Assembly (NCBI GenBank): GCA_020161835.1
Contig: JAIUNL010000026.1
Coordinates: forward strand, 1-43,376
Length of the DNA: 43,376 bases
Source: Bacteroidota bacterium
Lineage (GTDB): Bacteria > Bacteroidota > JABWAT01
Reading direction: 5' to 3'
Each line of letters opens with the position of its first letter. Position 1 is the stretch's first letter. The notes beneath the pieces are model-generated. The model was not told where the DNA came from, ran no database searches, and was given only the letters and a program-made list of their open reading frames with translations. Shown in pieces: positions 35,139-43,243 of this stretch. The translations under genes and the position numbers were made by a program.

Positions 35139-36368
35139 ATGACAACAAGGTCAGCAGATGCTACTATCAAAGGTTACTACTATCAATTTGACACTTCTAT
35201 TTTGAAGCTGTTAGAGTTGAGAGCTGATGTTGATTCTATTACCATTGAAGGAATTGAAGATATTGACATCAATACCGCTACTGATGCAACAACAATTCAG
35301 TGTAAATATTTATCAAAGCCACGTTTTATAAATTCAGCAGTCAGAGAACCAATTACTCTGATGCTTAACCATTTTGTAAATCCATCTACTCCGAATAATT
35401 ACAATTATGTTTTATATGCTCACTTTGAAAATGAAACTCCAGGTAGTGAGCCAACGATTGATCTTACAAGACTTAAAGAGATTTTAACCTATACCGAAAA
35501 CAAAGTTGAAAAGCAGCACCACACAGACAACGGAATAACAGATACAAAACTTAATGCTTTTATCAGACAGTTCAAATTTGTTTTTGGAAAGGAGTTTAAT
35601 ACACAGCAACAAGAAGTAATTCAAAAGCTCAAAATCAAATTCAATTGCACTGACTTTGAAGCAGACACTTTGTATTATAATAACGCTTTGCGTATTGTAA
35701 TTGACAAAGCAATAAAGAGAAACACCATCCAAAGGGTAATAACGAAAGCTGAATTCATTTCTGGAATTGATTGCAGCAAAAAACTTTTCAACGAGTGGTT
35801 TATAAAACTTCGTTCAAAAAAAGAATATCTAAAATTAGCTGCACAAGGGCTAAAATCCACAAGAGCACTTGACCCAATCAGATCAAAGATGATTGTGGTA
35901 GGCAAAGAAATTCTTACTGCTGACAATTCAGAATTACCGATTGAATCCTTCATTGAGAATTTAGTTTCCAAGTATTACAAACTAAATTCGGCTTTGCGAA
36001 ACGCAAAGCCGTTAGCAATAATTCTTGATTGCGATTCAGCAACATTGATTAGCATAAAAAGAGTTTTAATAAACAACGAACTTTCTTTCAATGACGGACA
36101 TGAAGGAATATGTTTTTCCAGTCAACATTTCAATAAAGAACCAGTAATCAATACAACTTCTAACGCAGCAAAAATTTTAAAATCATCATACTCTGTAAAA
36201 CTTATTTCAAAAACTTGTTTGATTGCGAACATTACAACCATTCAGCAGCCAAGTGTTTTGCTCAACTTCTCTAAAGAAGATTTGCCAAGCACATTTACAA
36301 GCGGACAATATTTTGACTTTAAATATTGTGAAAACTTAAAAGAAATTTTCAAACTTTTAGCACCATAA
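35139..36368 (+). CDS. DUF4297/Cap4-like nuclease, HerA-associated
   Basis: The 409-residue cytoplasmic protein opens with GYYYQFDTSILKLLEL and IEGIEDIDI, then IQCKYL. This is the DUF4297/Cap4-type PD-(D/E)XK nuclease signature: E37/E40/D41 and Q54-C-K56, with Gln replacing the second acid as in Mrr-like nucleases, and a G12-x3-Q16 motif. The remaining 300 residues are helical with no named domain and may hold the interface to HerA. DUF4297 with HerA is a known anti-phage pair that degrades DNA. The stop is 4 bases before the HerA start, so they form one operon. AT-rich throughout. Confidence 0.75.
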   Translation: MTTRSADATIKGYYYQFDTSILKLLELRADVDSITIEGIEDIDINTATDATTIQCKYLSKPRFINSAVREPITLMLNHFVNPSTPNNYNYVLYAHFENETPGSEPTIDLTRLKEILTYTENKVEKQHHTDNGITDTKLNAFIRQFKFVFGKEFNTQQQEVIQKLKIKFNCTDFEADTLYYNNALRIVIDKAIKRNTIQRVITKAEFISGIDCSKKLFNEWFIKLRSKKEYLKLAAQGLKSTRALDPIRSKMIVVGKEILTADNSELPIESFIENLVSKYYKLNSALRNAKPLAIILDCDSATLISIKRVLINNELSFNDGHEGICFSSQHFNKEPVINTTSNAAKILKSSYSVKLISKTCLIANITTIQQPSVLLNFSKEDLPSTFTSGQYFDFKYCENLKEIFKLLAP

Positions 36369-36372
36369 TTTT

Positions 36373-38142
36373 ATGCCAGCAAACACCACAGACATTTTCA
36401 GAATTCTTACCGTAGCACCCAACCTTATTCAAATAGAAGTTTTGGATGCCGACCAATTCAAACAGGATGCAAGTGATTTTACAATTGGTAGCTATCTGAA
36501 AATTTCAGACGATTCCAATACATCAATCATTGCTTTGGTTCAGAGTTTCAAAATAAAAGAAACGACTACCCCAGGTACAGGAGAAGCCACCAAGCCATCT
36601 TTTATTTTAGATGCACAGCCCATTGGCTTTTTAGACGAAGAGGGAAAGTTCAAAAGAGGCGGACAACAAATTGCAATTCCTCCAAGCAATGTTGCAATTG
36701 CTGACGATGAAATTCTAAAAAGCATTTATGAATCAGTTGGAGAGGATAAGAAATTTTGTTTTGCAAACTTGGCCCAAAAGCCAAGTATAGAAATTGCTGT
36801 TGATGGAGATAAATTCTTTAGTAAGCACATTGCTGTTGTTGGTTCAACTGGTTCAGGAAAATCAGGAACAGTTGCAAGAATTTTGCAAGAAGGAATCAGG
36901 TCATCAGCCGACCAAACCAAACGAGGTGTTTTAAATAACACTCACATTTTACTATTTGACTTGCATGGCGAGTATAAAACAGCGTTTCCAAAATCAAAGA
37001 AACTTGATGTAAATAATTTAGTTCTTCCCTACTGGCTAATGAATTCGGAGGAGTTGGAAGAAATGTTTATTGAGAGTAATGAAAACAACTCTCACAATCA
37101 GATTTCTCAATTCAGGTATGCAGTAATTCAAAATAAAAAGAAACACAACCCTTCGGTGGTAAATCCTTCTTACGATTCACCATTGTATTTCAGTTTAAAA
37201 GAAGTTCACACTTTCATTACAAACTTGAACAATGAAGTGGTAGGAAAAGCAGACGGAGAAAATGCAAGACCGAAACTATCAGATAACACATTAATCGATG
37301 ATAGATGTGCTTTTTACTTTGAGCAGAAAAGAATCTTTGTTGTTTCATCCACAGCAGCAGCTACCAAAGCATCAAACGGACCTTTCAATGGAGAGTTTGA
37401 TAGGTTTGTAATGCGACTTGAATCCAAAACCAATGACGATAGATTAGCGTTCCTTCTTAAACCAAAAAAGACAGCAACAACTGAATATGCAACTTCCGAC
37501 TTTCCAACAATTCTTAAACAGTTCATCGGCTACAATGAAGATGTAAAAGATAACATCACCATAATTGATTTGAGTGGAATACCGTTTGAAGTTTTAAGCA
37601 TTGTGGTTTCTTTAATAAGCCGATTGGTTTTTGATTTTTGTTTTTATTTCAAAGCGGTAAAAACCGCAACCGAAGAAGCACCTTTTCTTTTGGTTTTGGA
37701 GGAAGCACACAATTACATTCCACAAAGTGAAGGTTCAAAATATTATTCAGTCAAAAAATCTATAGAGAGAATCGCAAAGGAAGGTCGGAAATACGGTTTG
37801 TCATTGATGATAGTCAGCCAACGACCATCAGAAATTTCTGAAACTATTTTTTCTCAATGCAATAACTTTGTTGCTATGCGATTAACCAACCCGACCGACC
37901 AACAATATGTAAGAAGGCTTTTACCTGACAGTGTGAGTGCAATCACTGATACACTACCAGTTTTAGAAAGGCAAGAAGCATTGATAATCGGCGACAGCAT
38001 TCCCATTCCAACCATCGTGAGAATCAAAGATTTGACAGACAAACCTGATTCAAAAGATATTCTTTTTAATACGGAATGGAAAAAAGATTGGGTGACAATT
38101 GTATTTGACGAACTAATTAAAAAGATAAAAAAGGAAGCGTGA
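36373..38142 (+). CDS. HerA-like hexameric DNA-translocase ATPase (DUF87)
   Basis: The 589-residue protein has an N-terminal HAS-barrel (about 10-120), then the HerA/FtsK-type ATPase. Walker A is G157-STGSGKS164, Walker B is LLVLE443E444AH, and a sensor-like SQRPSEIS follows. The mid-region (about 205-300) is a typical helical insertion. It should form a hexamer that threads DNA and works with the nuclease encoded just upstream. In other defence pairs HerA binds SIR2, NurA or DUF4297 partners. It ends 104 bases before rmuC, with only a small hairpin between, so the three are probably transcribed together. Confidence 0.9.
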   Translation: MPANTTDIFRILTVAPNLIQIEVLDADQFKQDASDFTIGSYLKISDDSNTSIIALVQSFKIKETTTPGTGEATKPSFILDAQPIGFLDEEGKFKRGGQQIAIPPSNVAIADDEILKSIYESVGEDKKFCFANLAQKPSIEIAVDGDKFFSKHIAVVGSTGSGKSGTVARILQEGIRSSADQTKRGVLNNTHILLFDLHGEYKTAFPKSKKLDVNNLVLPYWLMNSEELEEMFIESNENNSHNQISQFRYAVIQNKKKHNPSVVNPSYDSPLYFSLKEVHTFITNLNNEVVGKADGENARPKLSDNTLIDDRCAFYFEQKRIFVVSSTAAATKASNGPFNGEFDRFVMRLESKTNDDRLAFLLKPKKTATTEYATSDFPTILKQFIGYNEDVKDNITIIDLSGIPFEVLSIVVSLISRLVFDFCFYFKAVKTATEEAPFLLVLEEAHNYIPQSEGSKYYSVKKSIERIAKEGRKYGLSLMIVSQRPSEISETIFSQCNNFVAMRLTNPTDQQYVRRLLPDSVSAITDTLPVLERQEALIIGDSIPIPTIVRIKDLTDKPDSKDILFNTEWKKDWVTIVFDELIKKIKKEA

Positions 38143-38163
38143 AAGAATGGTAGCCATTAATAG

Positions 38164-38179
38164 CCGCTTTGCAAAGCGG
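38164..38179. repeat. Short perfect palindrome between herA-like gene and rmuC
   Basis: CCGCTTTG followed by CAAAGCGG is a 16-base perfect inverted repeat. It has no loop and no T-run, so it is not a good terminator. It may be a transcript-processing hairpin or protein site. Two TAGCCA(A)T words lie close by (38148 and 38191). Confidence 0.5.
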
Positions 38180-38246
38180 TAAAACATTAGTAGCCAATGT
38201 GAATAGACATTGAACATTCATTTAACAAATAAAAAGACGATTTAAT

Positions 38247-39866
38247 ATGGAAGCAACAAGTTTAGCAATAGGACTTATAATCGGTATTGTAATTGCCTAT
38301 ATCATTTTTAATTTGCAAAACAAAACAAAGACCGTTTCGATAACGCAGTTTCAGGATTTATCTTCAAAATATTACGAAACAGCTGCAAATTTGAGACTCT
38401 TTGAAGATAAAGCACAAACCCTTCAAGCAGCAAATGACAGGCTTTCAAACACAATCAGTTTGAAAGAAAACGAAATTACACAACTACATACAAAAGCGAC
38501 TTCCTTAGAAACACATCTAAACAATAATGAAACTAAAATCATTGAACTTTCTGAAAAGCTAAATAAAGAACTTGATACTAACAAGAACCAGCAGAATGAA
38601 ATAAATCTACTCAAACAATATAATTCTGAATTAACTGCCAAAAACAATTCGATCCTTGAAAATTTAACAAAACAAAATGAAACCAATGGTAAACAAATTC
38701 AGCAAATAGAAGAACAAACTTCAAAAATTACTGACTTAACTGCACAAGTCAGTAAATTAACAGCTAACAATAATGCCTTATTAGAAAGACTAACAACACA
38801 AAAAACAGAAGTTGAAGAACTGCAAAAAACTGCCCATTTACAGTTTGAGAAAATTGCCAATAAATTGTTTGATGAGAAATCCTCTAAATTCACTGAAACC
38901 AATAAAATAAACATTGAAACACTTTTAAATCCATTAAAAGAAGACATAAACAAATTCAAAGAAAAAGTTGAAGCAACCCACACTGAGGATACAAAACAAA
39001 GATCATCGTTAGAAGAACGAATAAAAGGTTTAATTGAACAAACCAATAAAGTGAGTTCCGAAGCAAATAACTTAGCAACAGCATTAAAGGGAAAATCTCA
39101 AAAAAGGGGAAATTGGGGTGAAGTTATATTAGAAAGAATTCTTGAATCATCCGGTTTAACAAAAGACAGGGAGTATTTCATTCAACAATCAATTAAAGAT
39201 GATGAGGGCAGGAATCAAAGACTTGACGTAAAAGTAAATCTACCTGATGATAGAGTAATAATAATTGATTCAAAAGTTTCGTTGATTGCTTATGACAAGT
39301 TTTCATCAAGTGAAGAAAGTGAAGAGCAAAAGGCTTTTCTCGCTGAGCATATTAACGCAACAAGACAACACATAGAACAACTAAGTTCAAAAAATTATGA
39401 CAATATTGAAGCATCATTGGATTTCACAATGATGTTTATACCGATTGAACCTGCTTACTTATTAGCTATTCAAGGAGACTCTGACTTATGGTCTTATGCT
39501 TACTCTAAAAGAATTTTGTTAGTAAGCCCAACGACTTTGATTGCTTGCCTTAAATTATTTTCTGATTTATGGAGAAGAGAATGGCAAAATAAAAATGCAA
39601 TGGAAATTGTAAAACGTGGTGAATTACTTTATGAGAAATTTGTTGGCTTTACTGAAAACTTTGAAGAGATCGGGAAAAAGCTAAATTCAACTCAAAAATC
39701 TTATGATGAGGCATTGGGGCAACTTAAAACAGGAAGAGGAAATGTTATAAGTCAAGCAATTCAATTAAAAAATTTGGGTTTAAAATCTGATAAAAAAGTT
39801 GCTGACAGATTTCTTCCATTAAGTATTGACGAAAATGATGTTGAAAACATTAATGAAAATGATTAA
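38247..39866 (+). CDS. rmuC: RmuC family DNA recombination nuclease
   Basis: The 539-residue protein has an N-terminal membrane anchor (residues 5-25), a long coiled coil (about 35-230) and the RmuC nuclease domain (about 240-510), with KGKSQKRGNWGE, D327 in RLDVKV and D341-S-K343 as the PD-(D/E)XK-like core. RmuC-family proteins limit inversions and DNA rearrangements and are thought to cut unusual DNA structures. The gene usually stands alone in the chromosome. Here it shares composition, strand and spacing with the DUF4297-HerA pair, so it looks like part of that island. The gap to the next gene (63 bases) coincides with the composition change. Confidence 0.92.
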   Translation: MEATSLAIGLIIGIVIAYIIFNLQNKTKTVSITQFQDLSSKYYETAANLRLFEDKAQTLQAANDRLSNTISLKENEITQLHTKATSLETHLNNNETKIIELSEKLNKELDTNKNQQNEINLLKQYNSELTAKNNSILENLTKQNETNGKQIQQIEEQTSKITDLTAQVSKLTANNNALLERLTTQKTEVEELQKTAHLQFEKIANKLFDEKSSKFTETNKINIETLLNPLKEDINKFKEKVEATHTEDTKQRSSLEERIKGLIEQTNKVSSEANNLATALKGKSQKRGNWGEVILERILESSGLTKDREYFIQQSIKDDEGRNQRLDVKVNLPDDRVIIIDSKVSLIAYDKFSSSEESEEQKAFLAEHINATRQHIEQLSSKNYDNIEASLDFTMMFIPIEPAYLLAIQGDSDLWSYAYSKRILLVSPTTLIACLKLFSDLWRREWQNKNAMEIVKRGELLYEKFVGFTENFEEIGKKLNSTQKSYDEALGQLKTGRGNVISQAIQLKNLGLKSDKKVADRFLPLSIDENDVENINEND

Positions 39867-39929
39867 CAAACGATAAATAGCAAAAAACATGGTATTGTTA
39901 ATTTCCGATGAAATAACCAACCCCTAATC

Positions 39930-40442
39930 ATGACCATCCTTCTCCGCCCCTGGAAACAATCAGACTTAGACAGTCTGGTCCGTTATGCCAACAACTGGCA
40001 GATTGCCAAAAACATGACCGATCAATTTCCGTTTCCTTATACCGAGGCCAACGGGAAGGCTTTTATTGAATTCGCCACCAAAGACGATCCCATTCATATC
40101 TTTGCCATTGAGGTCAACGGAGAGGCGGTGGGTGGTATCGGCATTCATCCGCAGACAGATATCCACCGAAAAAATGCCGAACTCGGTTACTGGCTGGCAG
40201 AACCTTTCTGGGGCAAAGGGATCATCAGTCAGGCAATCAAACAAGCGGTTGATTTTGCGTTTGAGACTTATGACATCGACCGGGTTTTCGCCCGTCCTTT
40301 CGGAACGAACATTGGTTCACAAAAAGTGCTCGAAAAGAATCACTTCATCCTCGAAGCCCGGTTCGAAAAAAACCTCCTCAAAAACGGTGAACGCATCGAT
40401 GAATTGGTTTATGGGGTTAGAAGGGAGAATTGGGGAAAATAA
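39930..40442 (+). CDS. GNAT N-acetyltransferase (RimJ/RimL type)
   Basis: The 170-residue GNAT protein opens with ILLRPWKQSDLDSLVRYANN. The acetyl-CoA site motif is AELGYWLAEPFWGKGIISQA (the G-K-G-I loop), followed by PFGTNIGSQKVLEKNHF, as in the RimJ/RimL branch. It probably acetylates an amino group on a protein N-terminus or small molecule; the substrate is unknown. Composition returns to the backbone here, so it is outside the AT-rich island. Confidence 0.92.
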   Translation: MTILLRPWKQSDLDSLVRYANNWQIAKNMTDQFPFPYTEANGKAFIEFATKDDPIHIFAIEVNGEAVGGIGIHPQTDIHRKNAELGYWLAEPFWGKGIISQAIKQAVDFAFETYDIDRVFARPFGTNIGSQKVLEKNHFILEARFEKNLLKNGERIDELVYGVRRENWGK

Positions 40443-40548
40443 CAGATAAGTTTTTTATTTTTCAGATAACTGCTAAACTAAAAACTTCTTGTCCTTCGGA
40501 GAGGTACTTTTTTTCTTTTCGGGATTCTTAAATCTCTGACTGCTTTTC

Positions 40549-40785
40549 AAACCAAAATTTCTTTTCCCTTCGGGGACCCCCTTTTGACTGGCCAAAAGGG
40601 GGCAACCCTTCGACTCCGCTCAGGGTCCGTTACCGCCCCCTGCCGCTCTTTGACTTGCAACTGGCACTCCGGCCCTGATCGAATCTGAACTCAGTCGGCA
40701 GTAGCCTCCTTCAAACACAGATTCGATTTAACCGGGCACTGCGCTTGTTGCTGCGTCGACCGGCTGACGGCGGTTTCTAAATCCA
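40549..40785 (+). repeat. Composite structured repeat, type 2, copy 2
   Basis: Head: CCC-TTC-GGG (40567-40575) then arms CCCCCTTTTG (40577-40586) and CAAAAGGGGG (40593-40602). Tail 40607-40782 matches 21208-21362 in reverse. The stem near its base is GCAAC (40657-40661) with GTTGC (40747-40751), against GCGGC (21232-21236) with GCCGC (21332-21336). ATCGAATCTG pairs with CAGATTCGAT further in. Confidence 0.8.
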
Positions 40786-40872
40786 ATCAGCAAGGGCCCT
40801 GAATCTGATTCTAGCATGTATACATGCTCATTCTTTCAGCCTTTAACCTTATACCTTACGCCTGTCTTTTTC

Positions 40873-41040
40873 ACCGTGCGCCGGGCATCCGGAATCAGCG
40901 GCGGATCGCGGGCAGGGAAACATCCGCCAGCGTTCAGCCGCTGAAAGCGGGTGCGGCTCGTGCGGACGGCGGCGGATGGTGTGTTCTGATTCCGGGAGAC
41001 TTTTGCCCCCTTTTCTAGAAAAGGGGGTCGTCGAAGACAA
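40873..41040. repeat. 168-bp structured repeat, copy 1
   Basis: Pairs without gaps with 42931-43098. Nested inverted repeats: CCGGAATCAG/CTGATTCCGG, CATCCGCC/GGCGGATG and CCGCT/AGCGG. At its end it carries the head hairpin in inverted form, arms CCCCCTTTTCT and AGAAAAGGGGG (41006-41027), then GTC-GTC-GAAGAC. Confidence 0.9.
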
Positions 41041-41296
41041 CAGAAGTTTTGGAAAACGGTGGGATGGATGAGCTTCGCAGAACTTCGTTAACCGGATTTC
41101 CCGTTCCGATCCCGAACGTTTTAAAACCCGGCCACTGACGGGCTTTTGGGAACCGGCTGTCGGCGGCGGATGAGGGAAAATAGAACCTCAAGGATTTAAT
41201 TGATTAACTTGTTTTGAAATTGGATATTTGCAATATCTCCAACGTTATATCTTCATTTTTATTTACTTGCAATTAAATTAAAAAACCAGGAATAGA
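41041..41296. other. Gap with repeat remnants and AT-rich leader
   Basis: 41066-41098 is the reverse complement of the CGGTTAACGAAGTTCTGCGA segment at 4314-4340. The section from 41185 onward is AT-rich leader to the next gene. No gene is seen. Confidence 0.55.
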
Positions 41297-42043
41297 ATGA
41301 AATCCCTTTTTTTAATCACCCTGTTTTTACAAATTAATATCAATTTTTCAATTGCTCAAATTTCACAGTCTCACAACCAAATTACTGGTGAAATTAAAAG
41401 AGATTTGATAGCATTATTGCCCAAAGGGGATTTACTTGTTGACGTTATGGATAGCATTAAAGCTGATCCAAGAAAGTTGGAATTAATAGCAAAATTTCAG
41501 GAAGCCATTCAAAATAATAAGGAATGGTATTATCAATATTCCAAGGAAAATAGAACTGAAGGCGCTTTACGCTATCATTCTAACCTTGGAGTAACAGAGG
41601 AAGAGTATAAAGAACTTCTTAATATAAATAATGATTTCGAAGAAATTTCAACTGGTAAGGAAACCATTCATATTGAGTACAATGAAAATATAATTAGATT
41701 TAAATCACAGGGTAAACTCGCTATTTTTAATTATGTTTCAATAGACCTGGATAACTATATTGTGAAAATTGGCGATGAAATTTTATCTTTTAAAAGTACC
41801 ATAAACGTTCAAAACGACAATAATGCGTTAAAAAGCAAATGGAAAGGTTACCATTGGAGATTAGAATATACTACCAGTTCTCCCAATGAAACAATGCCGA
41901 ATTTTGAAATTGGATATCATAAGCTTTATAAATTTTCAATTGGGGTTATTGAAAAGACCGGTAAAGTATTTATTCAAATTTCCGGTACTGAAATAAACAA
42001 TGGTGTAAGAACTGTCGGCTTTGACTTGCCCATTATTTATTGA
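41297..42043 (+). CDS. Secreted protein of unknown function
   Basis: The 248-residue protein has a signal peptide (MKSLFLITLFLQININFSIAQ). The mature part begins with a helical, charged segment (about 25-110) containing LLPKGDLLVDVMDSIKADPRKLELIAKFQ, followed by a strand-rich domain to the end. No family is recognised. AT-rich compared with its flanks and bracketed by the two 168-bp repeats, which may mark past exchange. AGGA precedes the ATG by 8 bases. Confidence 0.65.
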   Translation: MKSLFLITLFLQININFSIAQISQSHNQITGEIKRDLIALLPKGDLLVDVMDSIKADPRKLELIAKFQEAIQNNKEWYYQYSKENRTEGALRYHSNLGVTEEEYKELLNINNDFEEISTGKETIHIEYNENIIRFKSQGKLAIFNYVSIDLDNYIVKIGDEILSFKSTINVQNDNNALKSKWKGYHWRLEYTTSSPNETMPNFEIGYHKLYKFSIGVIEKTGKVFIQISGTEINNGVRTVGFDLPIIY

Positions 42044-42163
42044 GGATATTTTGTTGGAAATTACATTTACAAAATAAAACCATACAATCTATTCCCAACT
42101 CCCCTGCCCTTTCCTTTTCCACTCGTCCCCTGTTATCTTTATCAGAAATAAAAAAGGAACTGT

Positions 42164-42604
42164 ATGCCATCCAGCAATCCACAGTCATCAGCTTATACCG
42201 AACGGATCATTTCAGCCACACCTGCACAGATATTTAACGCTTTCCGGCAGCCGGAACTGCTTGCAACCTGGTGGGGCCCGGATGGATTTACGAATACGTT
42301 TGAAAAGTTTGAGTTTGTGCCTGGCGGAGAGTGGGTTTTCGTCATGCACGGTCCGGATGGAACCGATTATCAGAATGCGAGCACATTTATTGAAATTGTA
42401 CCGGATAAACTCCTCATCCTGGAACATGTGGTGAAACCGTGGTTCCGGTTAACGGTTACTTTTGCTGAATCCGGGAAAAACACACTTTTAACCTGGAATC
42501 AGGAGTTTGATTCCCCCGAGACAATTAATCCGATGAGATCGTTTATCGAGACGGCCAATGAGCAGAATCTGGATCGGTTAGAAAAGTTGGTTTTAGGATT
42601 TTGA
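42164..42604 (+). CDS. AHSA1/SRPBCC-family protein
   Basis: 146 residues of the START-like (Bet v1) fold: YTERIISATPAQIFNAFRQPELLATWWGPDGFT and FEFVPGGEWVFVMHGPDGTDY, then TLLTWNQEFDSP. This is the AHSA1 branch (activator of Hsp90 ATPase homologue), often a small hydrophobic-ligand binder in bacteria. AAGGA at 42154-42158 marks the start. Transcribed alone or with the secreted protein 120 bases upstream. Confidence 0.92.
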   Translation: MPSSNPQSSAYTERIISATPAQIFNAFRQPELLATWWGPDGFTNTFEKFEFVPGGEWVFVMHGPDGTDYQNASTFIEIVPDKLLILEHVVKPWFRLTVTFAESGKNTLLTWNQEFDSPETINPMRSFIETANEQNLDRLEKLVLGF

Positions 42605-42647
42605 ATTTATTGTAGTTTTTTCTTCTATTTTCTTTAAGAAATAACAA

Positions 42648-42790
42648 ATTTCTTTTGTCTCCGACGGCCCCCTTTTTCTGGAAAAAGGGGGGAAAAAGCT
42701 CGCCAGACTCAGAACGCAAAGGTTCCTTGCCTTTGAAACCTGCGGTTTCAAAAATCCCGCCTGCCGCGGAAACTGACCGGTTGAAATTTT
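42648..42790 (+). repeat. Head hairpin with a third kind of tail
   Basis: GTC-TCC-GAC (42657-42665) precedes arms CCCCCTTTTTC (42668-42678) and GAAAAAGGGGG (42681-42691). The tail contains TTTGAAACC-TGC-GGTTTCAAA (42731-42751) and GCCTGCCGCGGAAACTGACC. The tail has no second copy in this window. Confidence 0.65.
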
Positions 42791-42930
42791 GGGCATAATC
42801 CTCTTACTGATCGGGTTTTTCGGTCACTTTCCGGAACACACGAACCTTCGCAACCGCACTTGCCCTGATTCTGGCAGAAATACAATTTAAAAACTAAAGC
42901 GTTGTGAGTTTTGTTTTTCAGAAGATTTCT

Positions 42931-43098
42931 ACCGTGCGCTGGGCATCCGGAATCAGTGGCGGATCGCGTGCAGGGAAACATCCGCCAGCGTTCAGCCGCT
43001 GAAAGCGGGTGCGGCTTGTGCGGACGGCGGCGGATGGTGTGTTCTGATTCCGGAAGACTTTTGCCAACTTTTCTAGAAAAGTTGGTCGTCGAAGACAA
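42931..43098. repeat. 168-bp structured repeat, copy 2
   Basis: Same length as copy 1 with nine differences. Four of them are in the palindrome: arms here are CCAACTTTTCT and AGAAAAGTTGG (43064-43085), so CC/GG became AA/TT on opposite arms and pairing is kept. The other five are single changes, four of them transitions. Confidence 0.9.
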
Positions 43099-43193
43099 AA
43101 TCGTAGATCCCGTCCAAGGTTCGTTTTCGAACCGCGGATCCGGCGAAGCTTGGAAACACTTTCGGGAGAATTTCAGGAAACGGAGGAATGGAT

Positions 43194-43210
43194 CCCGGAT
43201 CAAGTCCGGG
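43194..43210. repeat. CTTGA hairpin, inverted
   Basis: CCCGGA-TCAAG-TCCGGG, the reverse complement of the copy at 26026-26042, followed by ATGACAAG. Confidence 0.75.
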
Positions 43211-43243
43211 ATGACAAGACCTGAGTAAAAAAAAGCTATTCCG

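Larger units (their letters stand above)
34870..39900 (+). other. AT-rich genomic island (DUF4297-HerA-RmuC)
   Basis: Composition is visibly lower in G+C than on either side: 20 of 60 in the line at 35641, against 31 of 60 in the line at 40141. The boundaries are sharp (about 34870 and 39900) and enclose exactly three same-strand genes. I see no integrase, terminal repeat or tRNA at either edge. Confidence 0.65.

Noticed and set aside
35139..36368. CBASS effector Cap4
   Set aside because: The nuclease domain is related, but there is no CD-NTase gene and no SAVED domain is recognisable; the HerA neighbour supports the DUF4297-HerA type.
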